Source: Lutibacter sp. (lineage in GTDB: Bacteria; Bacteroidota; Bacteroidia; Flavobacteriales; Flavobacteriaceae). From it: a stretch of 64,000 nucleotides of DNA. The stretch covers positions 1 to 64,000 of the forward strand of contig NVWM01000001.1 in the NCBI GenBank assembly GCA_002733665.1, given 5' to 3'. Under the pieces are notes generated by a model. That model made no database searches. It was not told the origin of the DNA and saw nothing but the letters and a program-made list of their open reading frames with translations. A program made the position numbers and the translations under genes. Positions 36,161 to 44,824 of this stretch are shown here, in pieces. Every line of letters starts with the position of its first letter. Positions within the stretch are counted from its first letter, which is position 1.

Positions 36161-38116
36161 ATGAAAAAGAATTTTACTTTACTCCTACTCCTTATCTCTC
36201 TTCACTCATTTAGTCAACAAGATTATGCTTTTGGAGTTTTAACTCAGAAAGAAAAAGAAATGGTCACTTATGAAAAGGATACTACAGCCAATGCTGTTGT
36301 TCTCTATGAAGAGGCAAATACAGAGTTTTTTATTTACAATGATAATTCAATAAATATTAGAACAATAGTATACAGAAAAATTAAAATTTTTAATAAAGAG
36401 GGGTTTAGCAATGCTGATGTTAGTATTACAGCCAGAATAGATGATGAAAGAAAGGATAGAATAAAAAATATTAAAGGAGTTACTCATAATAATGGAAAAA
36501 CCATATTCCTAAAAAAAGAGAACATATATACTGCAAAAGCTGCTGATGATGATACCGAAATTACTTTTACCTTACCAGATATTCAACAAGGTAGTATTAT
36601 AGAATATATGTATACTAGAGAGTCTCCTTTCCTATTCAATTTTACGGGTTGGACATTTCAAAATGAAATACCAACAATTGAAAGTGTTTTTATAGCTGAA
36701 GTACCTGGAAATTTTGTGTACAACAGAAAACTAGTTGGTTATCAAAAATTGAATAGAAATGAATCTACGATTAAGAAAAAATGCTTTAATCCTGGAATTA
36801 TGTCAGACCCAATAAATTGTGAAGTGATGACATATAGCATGTTAGATATTCCAGCCTTTATTGAAGAAGACTATCTAAATTCAAAATGGAATTATATTTC
36901 GAGAATTGATTTTGAAATATCAGAATATAGAGGGTTTGACGGTCACAATACTAAATATTCAAAAACTTGGAAAGACGTAGATAAAAAGTTTAAGAATAAT
37001 AAAGATATTGGTGGTCAATTAAGAAAAAATACTTTTTTTAAAAATGAAATACCTGAAGAAATTCAATCCGAAACCGATAATATGCTTAGAGCTAAAAAGA
37101 TTTATCTCTTTGTACAAGATCACTTTACTTGGAATGAACAATATAGAATGTTTGATAACATCAATATTGTAAAGGCATATAAAAATAGAATTGGAACTAT
37201 AAGTGAGATTAACATGTCATTAATAAACGCTTTAAATACGAGTGGAATCAATGCTAAATTAGTTTTATTATCAACTAGAAAACATGGATATCCGACAACA
37301 TTATATCCAGTAATATCAGATTTTAATTATATTGTTGCAAAAGTCAGCATTGATGGAAAAAATTATTTTTTAGATGCTACTAATAAAAATTTACCCTTTG
37401 GCATGTTACCATACAGATGTTTAAATAAACAGGCACGTGTAATGGACTTTAAAAATGGTAGTTATTGGGAGGATATTATACCAAGCAACAATAATGGTCG
37501 GAAAGTTCAAATGCTTTTAAAACTAAACGAAGATCAAGAATTTGTAGGGAATATGAGGATTATTCATAATGGTTACTCTGCAATCAAAAAAAGAAATAAG
37601 TTAAATCTTATTGAAGAAAAAAAGTATGTTGAAAATTATGAAGATGAAAATGACTATTTAGAAATAATCTCTTACAAAAATTTGAATCTAAATGATAATG
37701 AGAAACCTCTTAAAGAAGAGCTTGAAATAAGTATAGAAAATGAATCTACAATTGCAGACAAAATATACTTAAATCCATTTTTTATTGATCGACTGGAAGA
37801 GAATCCTTTTAAATTAAATCAACGCCAATATCCCGTAAACTTTGGACATCCTTTAAAATTTGATTGTATATCGACTATCATATTTCCAGAAAATTATACT
37901 GTTGAATCTATTCCAAAAAGTAAAATTGTTAAATTACCAGATAACAAAGGTCACTTTGTTTATAAAGTCAGTACCAAAAACTCGAAAATTATGGTTAACT
38001 ATAGTTTTAACGTTAATGAAGTTGAGTTTTCAGGAAATGATTATCTATACTTAAAAGAGTTTTTTAAACAAGCAATTATTGCTCAAAACGAGCCAATAAT
38101 ACTAAAAAAGAATTAG
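36161..38116 (+). CDS. DUF3857/transglutaminase-like exported protein
   Basis: The 651-residue protein starts with a signal peptide (MKKNFTLLLLLISLHSFSQ), which fixes the start at 36161; it lies 17 nt past the preceding stop. The N-terminal DUF3857 domain covers about 55-230 and includes YTRESPFLFNFTGWTFQNEIPTIES in two adjoining blocks. A transglutaminase-like core follows (about 315-400). The usual catalytic Cys is not evident: the region reads GTISEINMSLINALNTSGI, with Ser-Glu-Ile where Cys is expected. A DUF3858 C-terminal domain is likely. It is probably a periplasmic or surface protein without transglutaminase activity. Such proteins often occur in pairs in Bacteroidota. Confidence 0.85.
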   Translation: MKKNFTLLLLLISLHSFSQQDYAFGVLTQKEKEMVTYEKDTTANAVVLYEEANTEFFIYNDNSINIRTIVYRKIKIFNKEGFSNADVSITARIDDERKDRIKNIKGVTHNNGKTIFLKKENIYTAKAADDDTEITFTLPDIQQGSIIEYMYTRESPFLFNFTGWTFQNEIPTIESVFIAEVPGNFVYNRKLVGYQKLNRNESTIKKKCFNPGIMSDPINCEVMTYSMLDIPAFIEEDYLNSKWNYISRIDFEISEYRGFDGHNTKYSKTWKDVDKKFKNNKDIGGQLRKNTFFKNEIPEEIQSETDNMLRAKKIYLFVQDHFTWNEQYRMFDNINIVKAYKNRIGTISEINMSLINALNTSGINAKLVLLSTRKHGYPTTLYPVISDFNYIVAKVSIDGKNYFLDATNKNLPFGMLPYRCLNKQARVMDFKNGSYWEDIIPSNNNGRKVQMLLKLNEDQEFVGNMRIIHNGYSAIKKRNKLNLIEEKKYVENYEDENDYLEIISYKNLNLNDNEKPLKEELEISIENESTIADKIYLNPFFIDRLEENPFKLNQRQYPVNFGHPLKFDCISTIIFPENYTVESIPKSKIVKLPDNKGHFVYKVSTKNSKIMVNYSFNVNEVEFSGNDYLYLKEFFKQAIIAQNEPIILKKN

Positions 38117-38119
38117 ATT

Positions 38120-38959
38120 TTGGAAAAGCAAAAAACAACAGAAAAAAACTGGAAAACTAAACTTCATGAAATAATTTATGAAGCAGACACACCAGCAGGA
38201 AAACTATTTGATGTATTACTGCTCATTTTAATTCTCGTAAGTATTTTCGCAGTAATGTTTGAAAGCATTGAAGAAATTGACAATAAATACCATGTTCTTT
38301 TAAATACTGTAGAATGGATAGTTACAATATTATTTACACTTGAATATATAGCCAGAATAATAAGTGTTAAAAAACCTTCACAATATATTTTTAGTTTTTA
38401 TGGAGTTGTAGATCTTCTATCAACCATACCAAAATATCTTGCATTAATCTTTGCTGGAACTCACGCTTTAGTTGCCCTTAGAGCCTTACGATTATTACGG
38501 ATTTTTAGAATATTAAAACTTGTTCAATTACTTGGTGCATCTAATAGTTTAGTGAAAGCTTTAAAAGCAAGTAGAGCAAAAATTTCAGTATTTCTATTTG
38601 TAGTTATCATTTTGGCTGTTATACTTGGTACAGTCATGTATTTAGTAGAAGGGAATAGTGATAGTGGATTTACAAGTATACCAACCAGTATCTATTGGAC
38701 CATTGTAACACTTACAACAGTTGGATATGGTGATATTGCTCCAGTAACAGCTTTAGGACAATTAATCGCATCAATCATAATGATTCTAGGTTATGGTATC
38801 ATTGCTATTCCTACAGGAATTGTAAGTGCAGAATATGTAAATCAAGGAAAGGAAGAACATATTGATATTAATACACAATCTTGCCCTAGTTGTTCAGCAG
38901 AAAGTCATCATGATAATGCAGATTTTTGCTACGATTGTGGTCATAAATTAAATCACTGA
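38120..38959 (+). CDS. Voltage-gated-type potassium channel with C-terminal zinc ribbon
   Basis: This 279-residue inner-membrane ion channel has six predicted helices. The S4 voltage-sensor helix has regular arginines (ALRALRLLRIFRILKL, about 115-130). The selectivity filter TTVGYGDI (about 197-204) indicates K+. The last 30 residues hold CPSC and CYDC, a zinc-ribbon pair. It starts with TTG at 38120, 3 nt after the previous stop; the first ATG would remove S1. Its TGA overlaps the miaA ATG. The ribbon may regulate gating or assembly, which is inferred. Confidence 0.9.
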   Translation: MEKQKTTEKNWKTKLHEIIYEADTPAGKLFDVLLLILILVSIFAVMFESIEEIDNKYHVLLNTVEWIVTILFTLEYIARIISVKKPSQYIFSFYGVVDLLSTIPKYLALIFAGTHALVALRALRLLRIFRILKLVQLLGASNSLVKALKASRAKISVFLFVVIILAVILGTVMYLVEGNSDSGFTSIPTSIYWTIVTLTTVGYGDIAPVTALGQLIASIIMILGYGIIAIPTGIVSAEYVNQGKEEHIDINTQSCPSCSAESHHDNADFCYDCGHKLNH

Positions 38960-39867
38960 TGCAAAGTGGAAAACATTTAATTACAATTGTTGGTGCTACT
39001 GCTATTGGAAAAACAGCATTGAGCATTAAACTAGCAAAACACTTTGATACTGAAATAATTTCTTGTGATTCTCGTCAATTTTATAAAGAAATGACTATTG
39101 GAACTGCTGTTCCGTCTACTGATGAACTTACAAGTGCAACACATCATTTTATCCAAAATCGCTCAATTCATGAAGATTATAATGTTGGTCAATTTGAAAG
39201 AGATGCATTGAAAAAATTAGATGAACTCTTTTTAAAGAACGATACTGTAATTATGGTTGGCGGAAGTGGCTTATATATTGATGCTGTTTTAAAAGGGTTG
39301 GATTATTTTCCTGATGTAAAGCCAGAAATTCGTGAAAAACTGAATCAACAATTAAAAGAAAACGGATTAGAATTTTTACAAGAACAACTAAAAGAATTAG
39401 ATATCGAGAGTTATAACTCAATCGCAATAGATAATCCACACAGAATAATTAGAGCTCTTGAAATTTGTATTGGCGCAGAAAAACCATATTCTTATTACAA
39501 AAATAAGCCAAAGAAAAAGCGTAACTTCACTCCTATCAACATCGGAATAACTGCTGAGAGAGAAATCATTTACAATCGCATCAATCAACGTGTTGATATT
39601 ATGATGGATGAAGGATTACTAGATGAAGCAAAAGAATTAGTTCAGCACAAAGACTTGAACGCACTACAAACTGTTGGCTATCGAGAACTCTTTCAGTTTT
39701 TGATAAACGATATTACATTAGATTTTGCAATATCCGAAATTAAAAAAAATACAAGAAGATTTGCTAAACGTCAAAATACTTGGTTTAAAAAAGATAAGAC
39801 TATCAAATGGTTTGACTTTGAAGAAGATTCAAAAGAAATAATCAGTTATATCAATTCAATGCTTTAA
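38959..39867 (+). CDS. miaA: tRNA dimethylallyltransferase
   Basis: MiaA adds dimethylallyl to A37 of tRNAs reading UNN codons. The 302-residue protein has the P-loop GATAIGKTALS (about 11-21), DSRQFYKEMTIGTA (about 35-48) and VGGSGLYIDAVLKG (about 95-108). The C-terminal tRNA-contacting part with NALQTVGYRELF and TRRFAKRQNTWFK is also present. It overlaps the channel gene by one base (TGATG). Length is normal. Confidence 0.96.
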   Translation: MQSGKHLITIVGATAIGKTALSIKLAKHFDTEIISCDSRQFYKEMTIGTAVPSTDELTSATHHFIQNRSIHEDYNVGQFERDALKKLDELFLKNDTVIMVGGSGLYIDAVLKGLDYFPDVKPEIREKLNQQLKENGLEFLQEQLKELDIESYNSIAIDNPHRIIRALEICIGAEKPYSYYKNKPKKKRNFTPINIGITAEREIIYNRINQRVDIMMDEGLLDEAKELVQHKDLNALQTVGYRELFQFLINDITLDFAISEIKKNTRRFAKRQNTWFKKDKTIKWFDFEEDSKEIISYINSML

Positions 39868-39891
39868 TTTTGTACTCAATTTATAATTGAT

Positions 39892-39957
39892 GTCATTCCT
39901 GCGAAGGCAGGAATCCATACAAAGTTAAGTTTAGATTCCTGCCTTCGCAGGAATGAC
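39892..39957. repeat. Palindromic repeats copies 3 and 4 as an inverted pair
   Basis: Two exact 24-nt copies of the TTCCTGCCTTCGCAGGAA element (39892-39915 and 39934-39957) face each other across an 18-nt spacer. Each copy is itself near-palindromic, so the pair can form either one long hairpin or two small ones. It lies downstream of miaA and could end transcripts, but has no T-run. Confidence 0.9.
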
Positions 39958-40009
39958 AGATGCAACAGAGTTAATGACAAAAAAGTAATAAAGAATTTAA
40001 AATATAAAA

Positions 40010-41248
40010 ATGCAATTCAAAGAATTACACTTAAACAAACCAATTCTAAAAGCAGTATCAGAAAATAACTATGATACGCCAACACTTGTTCAAGAACGCA
40101 GTATTCCTGCAATATTGGCAAAAAGAGATGTCATCGTATCTGCACAAACAGGAACTGGAAAAACAGCTGCTTTTGCATTACCTATTCTTCAAATGTTGTA
40201 TGACAGACAAAATGCATCAGTAAAAAAAGGAAGAAAAATTAAAGCATTAATTATCAGTCCTACAAGAGAATTGGCAATTCAAATAGAAGAGAATTTTAAA
40301 ACATATAGCAAACACACTACTTTACGAACAACTGTAGTATATGGTGGCGCATCTATAGAGCCACAAAAAAATGTATTGCGTAAAGGTGTTGATATTTTGA
40401 TTGCTACTCCTGGACGTCTATTAGACCTTCATAAGCAAGATGAACTAAACCTTGATTATATAGAAACTTTTGTACTAGATGAAGCTGATTTAATGCTCGA
40501 TATGGGTTTTATAGATGATGTAAATAAAATTGAGCATCTATGCCCTGAAAAAAAGCAAACTTTATTGTTCTCTGCTACTATGCCTCATAAAGTTGTGGAA
40601 TTGTCAAAAACGATGCTCAACAATCCAGAGCGTATAGAAATTTCGCCAACTTCATCTGTAGCCAAAGATGTGAGTCAAGTGCTCTATTATGTGCCAAAAC
40701 CAAAAAAAATAGAACTCTGCTTACATTTATTACGCAATTCTATAAAAGGCAGTATTCTTATTTTTAGACGCACAAAATATGGTGTTGATAAACTAGAAGA
40801 AACATTGTTGCGAAATAATTATAAAGTTACAAGCCTTCATGGTGACAAATCACAAAGCTTACGTCAAGAAGCATTAAAGCAGTTTAAAAACAACGAAGTT
40901 AACATCCTTATTGCGACTGATGTTGCTGCTCGTGGAATTGACATCAATGATTTAGATGCAGTTATCAATTTTGACTTGCCAAATGTTCCCGAGACGTATG
41001 TTCATAGAATTGGTAGAACTGGACGTGCAGGAAAGATAGGAACTGCTTATTCTTTTTGTTCTGCTGATGAAAGATTATATGTATCAGCGATTCAAAAATT
41101 GATAAATACACAGATAACTATTGAAGAGGATCATCCATACCCATTAGATCCAAAAGCAAAGCCACAAGTGCATAAAAAGCAAGGAAGCAAATACAGAAAA
41201 GGTCGTAAATCTGAAGCGTCTAAGAAGAAAAAGAAGCGTTGGTATTAG
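40010..41248 (+). CDS. DEAD-box ATP-dependent RNA helicase (RhlE-like)
   Basis: This is an RNA helicase for ribosome assembly or RNA turnover. The 412-residue protein has the Q motif (about 20-26), AQTGTGKTAAFALP (about 44-57), PTRELAIQIE, VLDEADLMLDMGF (about 150), SATMP, the C-terminal ATDVAARGIDI, and HRIGRTGRAGKIG. A very basic tail (about 380-412) ends in Lys-rich KKKKKRWY, as in RhlE proteins. It stands alone after the repeat pair. Confidence 0.93.
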   Translation: MQFKELHLNKPILKAVSENNYDTPTLVQERSIPAILAKRDVIVSAQTGTGKTAAFALPILQMLYDRQNASVKKGRKIKALIISPTRELAIQIEENFKTYSKHTTLRTTVVYGGASIEPQKNVLRKGVDILIATPGRLLDLHKQDELNLDYIETFVLDEADLMLDMGFIDDVNKIEHLCPEKKQTLLFSATMPHKVVELSKTMLNNPERIEISPTSSVAKDVSQVLYYVPKPKKIELCLHLLRNSIKGSILIFRRTKYGVDKLEETLLRNNYKVTSLHGDKSQSLRQEALKQFKNNEVNILIATDVAARGIDINDLDAVINFDLPNVPETYVHRIGRTGRAGKIGTAYSFCSADERLYVSAIQKLINTQITIEEDHPYPLDPKAKPQVHKKQGSKYRKGRKSEASKKKKKRWY

Positions 41249-41448
41249 AAAAGTGACTGATAAAATTTGAAATGTATGTGGTTCTTGAGTATATTCAAGA
41301 GGGTTTTATTAAAAAAATTTAATTTTATAAAAACAAAACATTTCTTTTTCACTTATATTTTATAGGGCCTTCAGAGGTTTTCATAAACAATTTCTTAATC
41401 AATCTTGTCAGGTTTAAAATTATTTTTAAAATTTTTATAAAAAACTCA

Positions 41449-41477
41449 TTGTATTTTTGAAAATAGTATTACTTTTG
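41449..41477 (+). promoter_or_regulatory. Promoter of the 36-residue peptide unit
   Basis: TTG (41449-41451), an 18-nt spacer and TACTTTTG (41470-41477) match the Bacteroidota consensus. The start codon follows 28 nt after the -7 box. Confidence 0.7.
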
Positions 41478-41505
41478 CCGACTGATTTAAAAAAATAATA
41501 AAATT

Positions 41506-41616
41506 ATGAAAACAATTAATATTAATAATAAAGCTGAAAGTAAAGTAGGTGTTAAAACAAAAGCTTTTAGTAACACTAAAGCACTTGTTTGGAATTCTAG
41601 AAGAAGATTTATATAA
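41506..41616 (+). CDS. Small basic peptide, unknown
   Basis: This 36-residue open frame begins MKTININNKAESKV and ends ALVWNSRRRFI. It is basic and hydrophilic, with no signal peptide or membrane helix. It has its own consensus promoter and a strong terminator 75 nt past its stop, so it forms a stand-alone transcript of about 230 nt. I do not recognise it. It could be a small protein, a RiPP-like precursor, or a leader peptide on a regulatory RNA. The hairpin CAGGTTTTGAAATACCTG follows the stop. Coding status is inferred from promoter, start and terminator. Confidence 0.5.
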   Translation: MKTININNKAESKVGVKTKAFSNTKALVWNSRRRFI

Positions 41617-41690
41617 GTATAAACTTAAATCTTTTTACAGGTTTTGAAATACCTGAGAAATAAAAAAACATAAAAACAATTACTACAAGA

Positions 41691-41718
41691 AAAGCCCTCT
41701 AAAATTTAGAGGGCTTTT
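41691..41718. terminator. Terminator after the 36-residue peptide
   Basis: GCCCTCTAAA and its complement TTTAGAGGGC form a stem with A-rich and T-rich flanks (AAAA before, TTTTTCCTTTT after). It can stop transcription in both directions. The minus-strand gene remnant next to it ends within the stem. Confidence 0.9.
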
Positions 41719-41828
41719 TCCTTTTGCAAACTTTTAGTTGTAATTGGAGTATTAAATGATGGCTCAACAAAATAAATTGCCAATTCATTTTCTTTCACTA
41801 ATTTAGTTCTTGCCAAAACACAAATTAA
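41706..41828 (-). pseudogene. Remnant of a minus-strand gene (C-terminal ~40 codons)
   Basis: Between a stop codon and the terminator, one minus-strand frame reads ICVLARTKLVKENELAIYFV then EPSFNTPITTKSLQKEKAL. This is protein-like, with no start codon and stops just upstream. Its own stop codon lies in the terminator stem, a normal end for a gene. The rest is missing, replaced by the transporter gene start. Parentage is not certain; EPSFN resembles the C-terminus of metal-binding ABC lipoproteins, but this is a guess. Confidence 0.45.
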
Positions 41829-41843
41829 CTAATTAATAAGCCT

Positions 41844-42722
41844 ATGACTATTGCCGAACTTATAAGTAAAGTATTTCTACCATTATCTCTTGCTATTATT
41901 ATGTTAGGAATGGGAATGACTTTAATTATTGCAGACTTTACTAGAATAATAAAATTCCCTAAAGCCGTTTTAATTGGCCTTACAAATCAACTTATCTTTT
42001 TGCCAATTATTGGTTTTTCACTGGCTGTTGCTTTTGATCTAAACCCAACAATGGCAGTTGGATTAATGATATTAGCGACGTGTCCTGGAGGCGCAACTAG
42101 TAATTTGATAACACAAGTCTGCAAAGGAAATATTGCCTTATCGGTTACTTTAACAGCCATTGCAAGTGTTGTAAGCATACTAACAATCCCTTTTATCTTG
42201 TCATTTGCATTAGAGTATTTTGGCTCTGGCACAAACACTAAAATTGAATTACCCATACTAGAAACTATTATACAAATAATGGGAATCACAGTTATCCCTA
42301 TTTCTATAGGAATGCTCATTCGCAGATACAAAACCAATTTTGCAGTAAGCATGGAAAAAACAATGCGAATTGCATCAACAGTCATTTTCATTTTAGTTTT
42401 TATAGCAGTAATAGCAGCAAATTTTGAGCTATTAGGCACTGCAATGAAAGAAGTAGGATTGGTAACATTGATCTTAAACCTTACAACAATGGGATTGGGA
42501 TTTGTAACAGCAAGGCTGTTCAAATTAAACTTGAAGAACTCGATTTCAATTACTGTTGAGAGTGGTATACAAAACGGAACCTTAGCATTTGTAATTGCTA
42601 CATCTGTACTAAATAATGTAGAATTAGGTATTCCAACAGGAGCATACACAATTTGGATGTTTATTACTGGTGGAATTTTAATGTGGCAATTTGGGAAAAG
42701 AAAAGAGACAGTATCTAAATAA
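41844..42722 (+). CDS. Bile acid:sodium symporter (BASS) family transporter
   Basis: This is an inner-membrane Na+-coupled transporter of 292 residues with nine or ten predicted helices. The family core LATCPGGATSNLITQVCKGNIALSVTLTAIASV (about 77-109, given here as motif only) contains the CPGG...SN sodium-site residues. A C-terminal block, ITVESGIQNGTLAFVIA (about 234-250), contains the second ESGIQN motif. The substrate is an organic anion of unknown identity. No operon partner is evident. Confidence 0.92.
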   Translation: MTIAELISKVFLPLSLAIIMLGMGMTLIIADFTRIIKFPKAVLIGLTNQLIFLPIIGFSLAVAFDLNPTMAVGLMILATCPGGATSNLITQVCKGNIALSVTLTAIASVVSILTIPFILSFALEYFGSGTNTKIELPILETIIQIMGITVIPISIGMLIRRYKTNFAVSMEKTMRIASTVIFILVFIAVIAANFELLGTAMKEVGLVTLILNLTTMGLGFVTARLFKLNLKNSISITVESGIQNGTLAFVIATSVLNNVELGIPTGAYTIWMFITGGILMWQFGKRKETVSK

Positions 42723-42771
42723 AAAAATTACTGCAACCATTTTTTTATTATTTTTAACAAAACTTATTTAA

Positions 42772-43335
42772 ATGAATAAACTCACTATTATATTAATTTT
42801 TGCAACCGTTTTTACAATGACTTCTCAAGAAAAACTCCCGTATTACGAAATACCTGAAGCACCAAAAGAATTTACGCCAGGAACAACTGCAAGTAGAATG
42901 GTCGACGGTTTAGGATTTAGATATTATTGGGCAACAGAAGGTTTAACGGAAAAAGATTTATCATATAGACCAACTAAAGAAGCAAGAACTACCGAAGAAA
43001 CCATTGATCATATATTAGGTTTATCGCAAGTAATTCTAAACGCCACTTTAAAAATTGCAAATGGAGACAAACAACCAACAATGACTTTTGCAGAAAAGCG
43101 CAAAAAAACATTAGAAAATTTGCTGCAAGCAAGTAATATACTAAAAGAAAGCAACGATATATCTCAATACAACATGATTTTTGGCGAAACACAATTACCA
43201 TTTTGGAATGCTATAAATGGCCCTATTTCAGATGCGCTTTGGCATACAGGACAAGTAGTTTCTTTTAGACGCTCTTCTGGAAACCCGTTTCCAAAAGGAG
43301 TAAGTGTATTAAGAGGTAAAAGAAGAGAACAATAG
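42772..43335 (+). CDS. Exported DinB-like domain protein
   Basis: The DinB/YfiT fold is a four-helix bundle with a metal site made of histidines. The 187-residue protein has a signal peptide (MNKLTIILIFATVFTMTS). His98-like (TIDHILGLSQ, about residue 75) and His in DALWHTGQVVSFRR (about 163) stand at the usual metal-binding positions. Some members are thiol-dependent transferases; its substrate is unknown. It is followed 7 nt later by an orphan gene. Confidence 0.85.
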   Translation: MNKLTIILIFATVFTMTSQEKLPYYEIPEAPKEFTPGTTASRMVDGLGFRYYWATEGLTEKDLSYRPTKEARTTEETIDHILGLSQVILNATLKIANGDKQPTMTFAEKRKKTLENLLQASNILKESNDISQYNMIFGETQLPFWNAINGPISDALWHTGQVVSFRRSSGNPFPKGVSVLRGKRREQ

Positions 43336-43342
43336 TTTTATT

Positions 43343-43702
43343 ATGATTAAAATTCAAAAAATAAACTTCCCATTAGACTGTATGGTCATTAATCATGATT
43401 TCCATGATTATGATCCTAAAAGTTTATTTAAGGAGAGTGATAGTTTAAAATATTTAAATGAAGATTTACTGCAATGTAAATTTCCATTGGTAGATATAAT
43501 TATAGATTTGGGTTGGTATGGAGAACTCACTTCAGACAGAGGAGAATTTAGAATTTATATTATCAAAAGTGAAAACTGGGAGATACCTTCAAATATCATC
43601 TATCCTAAATCTACTGAAGAAACTAAAGAATTACTGACCAAAATATTGCAATACTATACGAGTATAGGAGATAAAAATGAGCACGATAACGAACATAATT
43701 AA
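43343..43702 (+). CDS. Hypothetical acidic protein
   Basis: This 119-residue soluble protein is not recognised. It is rich in Asp, Glu and aromatic residues, with no signal peptide. The motif CKFPLVDIIIDLGWYGELTSDRGEF is central (about 47-71). A His/Asp/Asn-rich tail ends it. Size, acidity and isolation are reminiscent of toxin-immunity proteins, but no toxin gene is adjacent and this is only an impression. It starts 7 nt after the DinB-like gene. Confidence 0.6.
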   Translation: MIKIQKINFPLDCMVINHDFHDYDPKSLFKESDSLKYLNEDLLQCKFPLVDIIIDLGWYGELTSDRGEFRIYIIKSENWEIPSNIIYPKSTEETKELLTKILQYYTSIGDKNEHDNEHN

Positions 43703-43735
43703 TTCCCTCTCCTACTTTAATGCATTGCATAGAAA

Positions 43736-44278
43736 ATGAAAATTGGAAAAAAATTTAATAAAATAAGTAAAGGTGATTATTTTCACTTCATAGACAATTA
43801 CAAGAAATATACAGATTTCAATACTTTAGGGATGTATCGTTCTATATGTGAGAATGAAAGTCTTGAATTAAATGATCGAATTGAAATAAGAGATTATGCA
43901 AATGTTGTATTCGGAAAAACATTCAATTTCTATCAACTAAAAGACCCAAAAACATATTTTGACCTAACTACTTTGGGCATAGAAATGACTGTTGCAGACG
44001 AAAGACAAGTTTGGGAGGACATTAGAGTTAATCAAGAAAAAATATTGTCTGAAAAGAAAATTAAACATCGGAATTTCGGAGATTACTCAAAGCATAATTG
44101 TGGCTATGATGACTGTAGATATAACGGCTTGATGATTAAACAAGGTTCTGGGCTTTCAGAAGGTAGTATGCACTTCAAATCTGATAAAAATTTACATTCA
44201 GGAAAGACAAAATCGGAACGAATTAAAAAGCAACGGAGAAATAAGAATCAAATAATAAGAGATGAATTTGACGACTAA
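43736..44278 (+). CDS. Hypothetical protein with a Cys/His cluster
   Basis: This 180-residue protein is not recognised. It has a helical, charged N-terminal half. A compact motif HRNFGDYSKHNCGYDDCRYN (about 119-138) with C-x(4)-C and several His could bind a metal. A very basic C-terminus follows (KSERIKKQRRNKNQ). There is no signal peptide or membrane segment. It starts 34 nt after the previous orphan gene and may be co-transcribed. Nucleic-acid binding is conceivable from the basic tail. Confidence 0.6.
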   Translation: MKIGKKFNKISKGDYFHFIDNYKKYTDFNTLGMYRSICENESLELNDRIEIRDYANVVFGKTFNFYQLKDPKTYFDLTTLGIEMTVADERQVWEDIRVNQEKILSEKKIKHRNFGDYSKHNCGYDDCRYNGLMIKQGSGLSEGSMHFKSDKNLHSGKTKSERIKKQRRNKNQIIRDEFDD

Positions 44279-44293
44279 AAACGAGTGTATTAG

Positions 44294-44422
44294 TGCTTTA
44301 TAACTAAAAAAACAAGAAATCTACTGGCACTTAAGTTAAGCCTTACCTACTCTGCGATTGAAAATCGACTAAAACTTGGACAAGAGATAAATGATTTAAT
44401 AAAAGTAGAATTACAACAATAA
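44294..44422 (+). pseudogene. Possible gene fragment
   Basis: One frame without a start codon reads LALKLSLTYSAIENRLKLGQ then EINDLIKVELQQ before a stop, between the orphan genes. The amphipathic, Glu/Lys/Leu-rich reading looks protein-like. It may be the C-terminal scrap of a lost gene, or chance. The origin is not known. Confidence 0.3.
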
Positions 44423-44514
44423 CAAACCATACACAAACACGTTACAAGCAAGGTAAAAAACGAACACAATAAAATTAGAAACTACAACTAATTTTATTAC
44501 TGAATAATATCAAA

Positions 44515-44748
44515 ATGATTATAGAACAAGAGCAAAAATTTAAAGAAGTACTTTCTAAAATGGAAGGGGAAATTAATGAACAAAGTTTTTTTAATAAGTT
44601 CTTAGAATTGTATCCCGAAGTTTGGAAAAAACATAAAATTACGTTTTCAAAATTTAATAGAAGTAAACAATTTGGACAAACAATTCCGTTACCAAAACCT
44701 GAAGTTTCTTTACGTAGAGAAATTAGGAAGTGGCTACAAAAACAATAA
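44515..44748 (+). CDS. Small hypothetical protein
   Basis: This 77-residue soluble protein is not recognised. It is charged, with a hydrophobic pattern of two to three helices (FFNKFLELYPEVWKKHKITF about 25-44) and a basic C-terminus (LRREIRKWLQKQ). The opposite strand is also open here, but its translation is Cys/Phe/Leu-rich and unlike a protein. It lies 250 nt before the DUF2130 gene and could be an accessory part of that module or an unrelated cassette. Confidence 0.5.
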   Translation: MIIEQEQKFKEVLSKMEGEINEQSFFNKFLELYPEVWKKHKITFSKFNRSKQFGQTIPLPKPEVSLRREIRKWLQKQ

Positions 44749-44824
44749 AATAATACTAAAAACAAGCGTACAGTAACGTACACAATTTAGCACACCTTCT
44801 CTCCTACTCAACAACTACATAAAT

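Noticed and set aside
41987-42649. Long open frame antisense to the BASS transporter.
   Set aside because: It is the complement of a conserved membrane protein gene; its composition follows from the sense codons.
44475-44783. Minus-strand frame overlapping the 77-codon gene.
   Set aside because: Translation is Cys/Phe/Leu-rich and non-protein-like; the plus-strand frame has normal composition.
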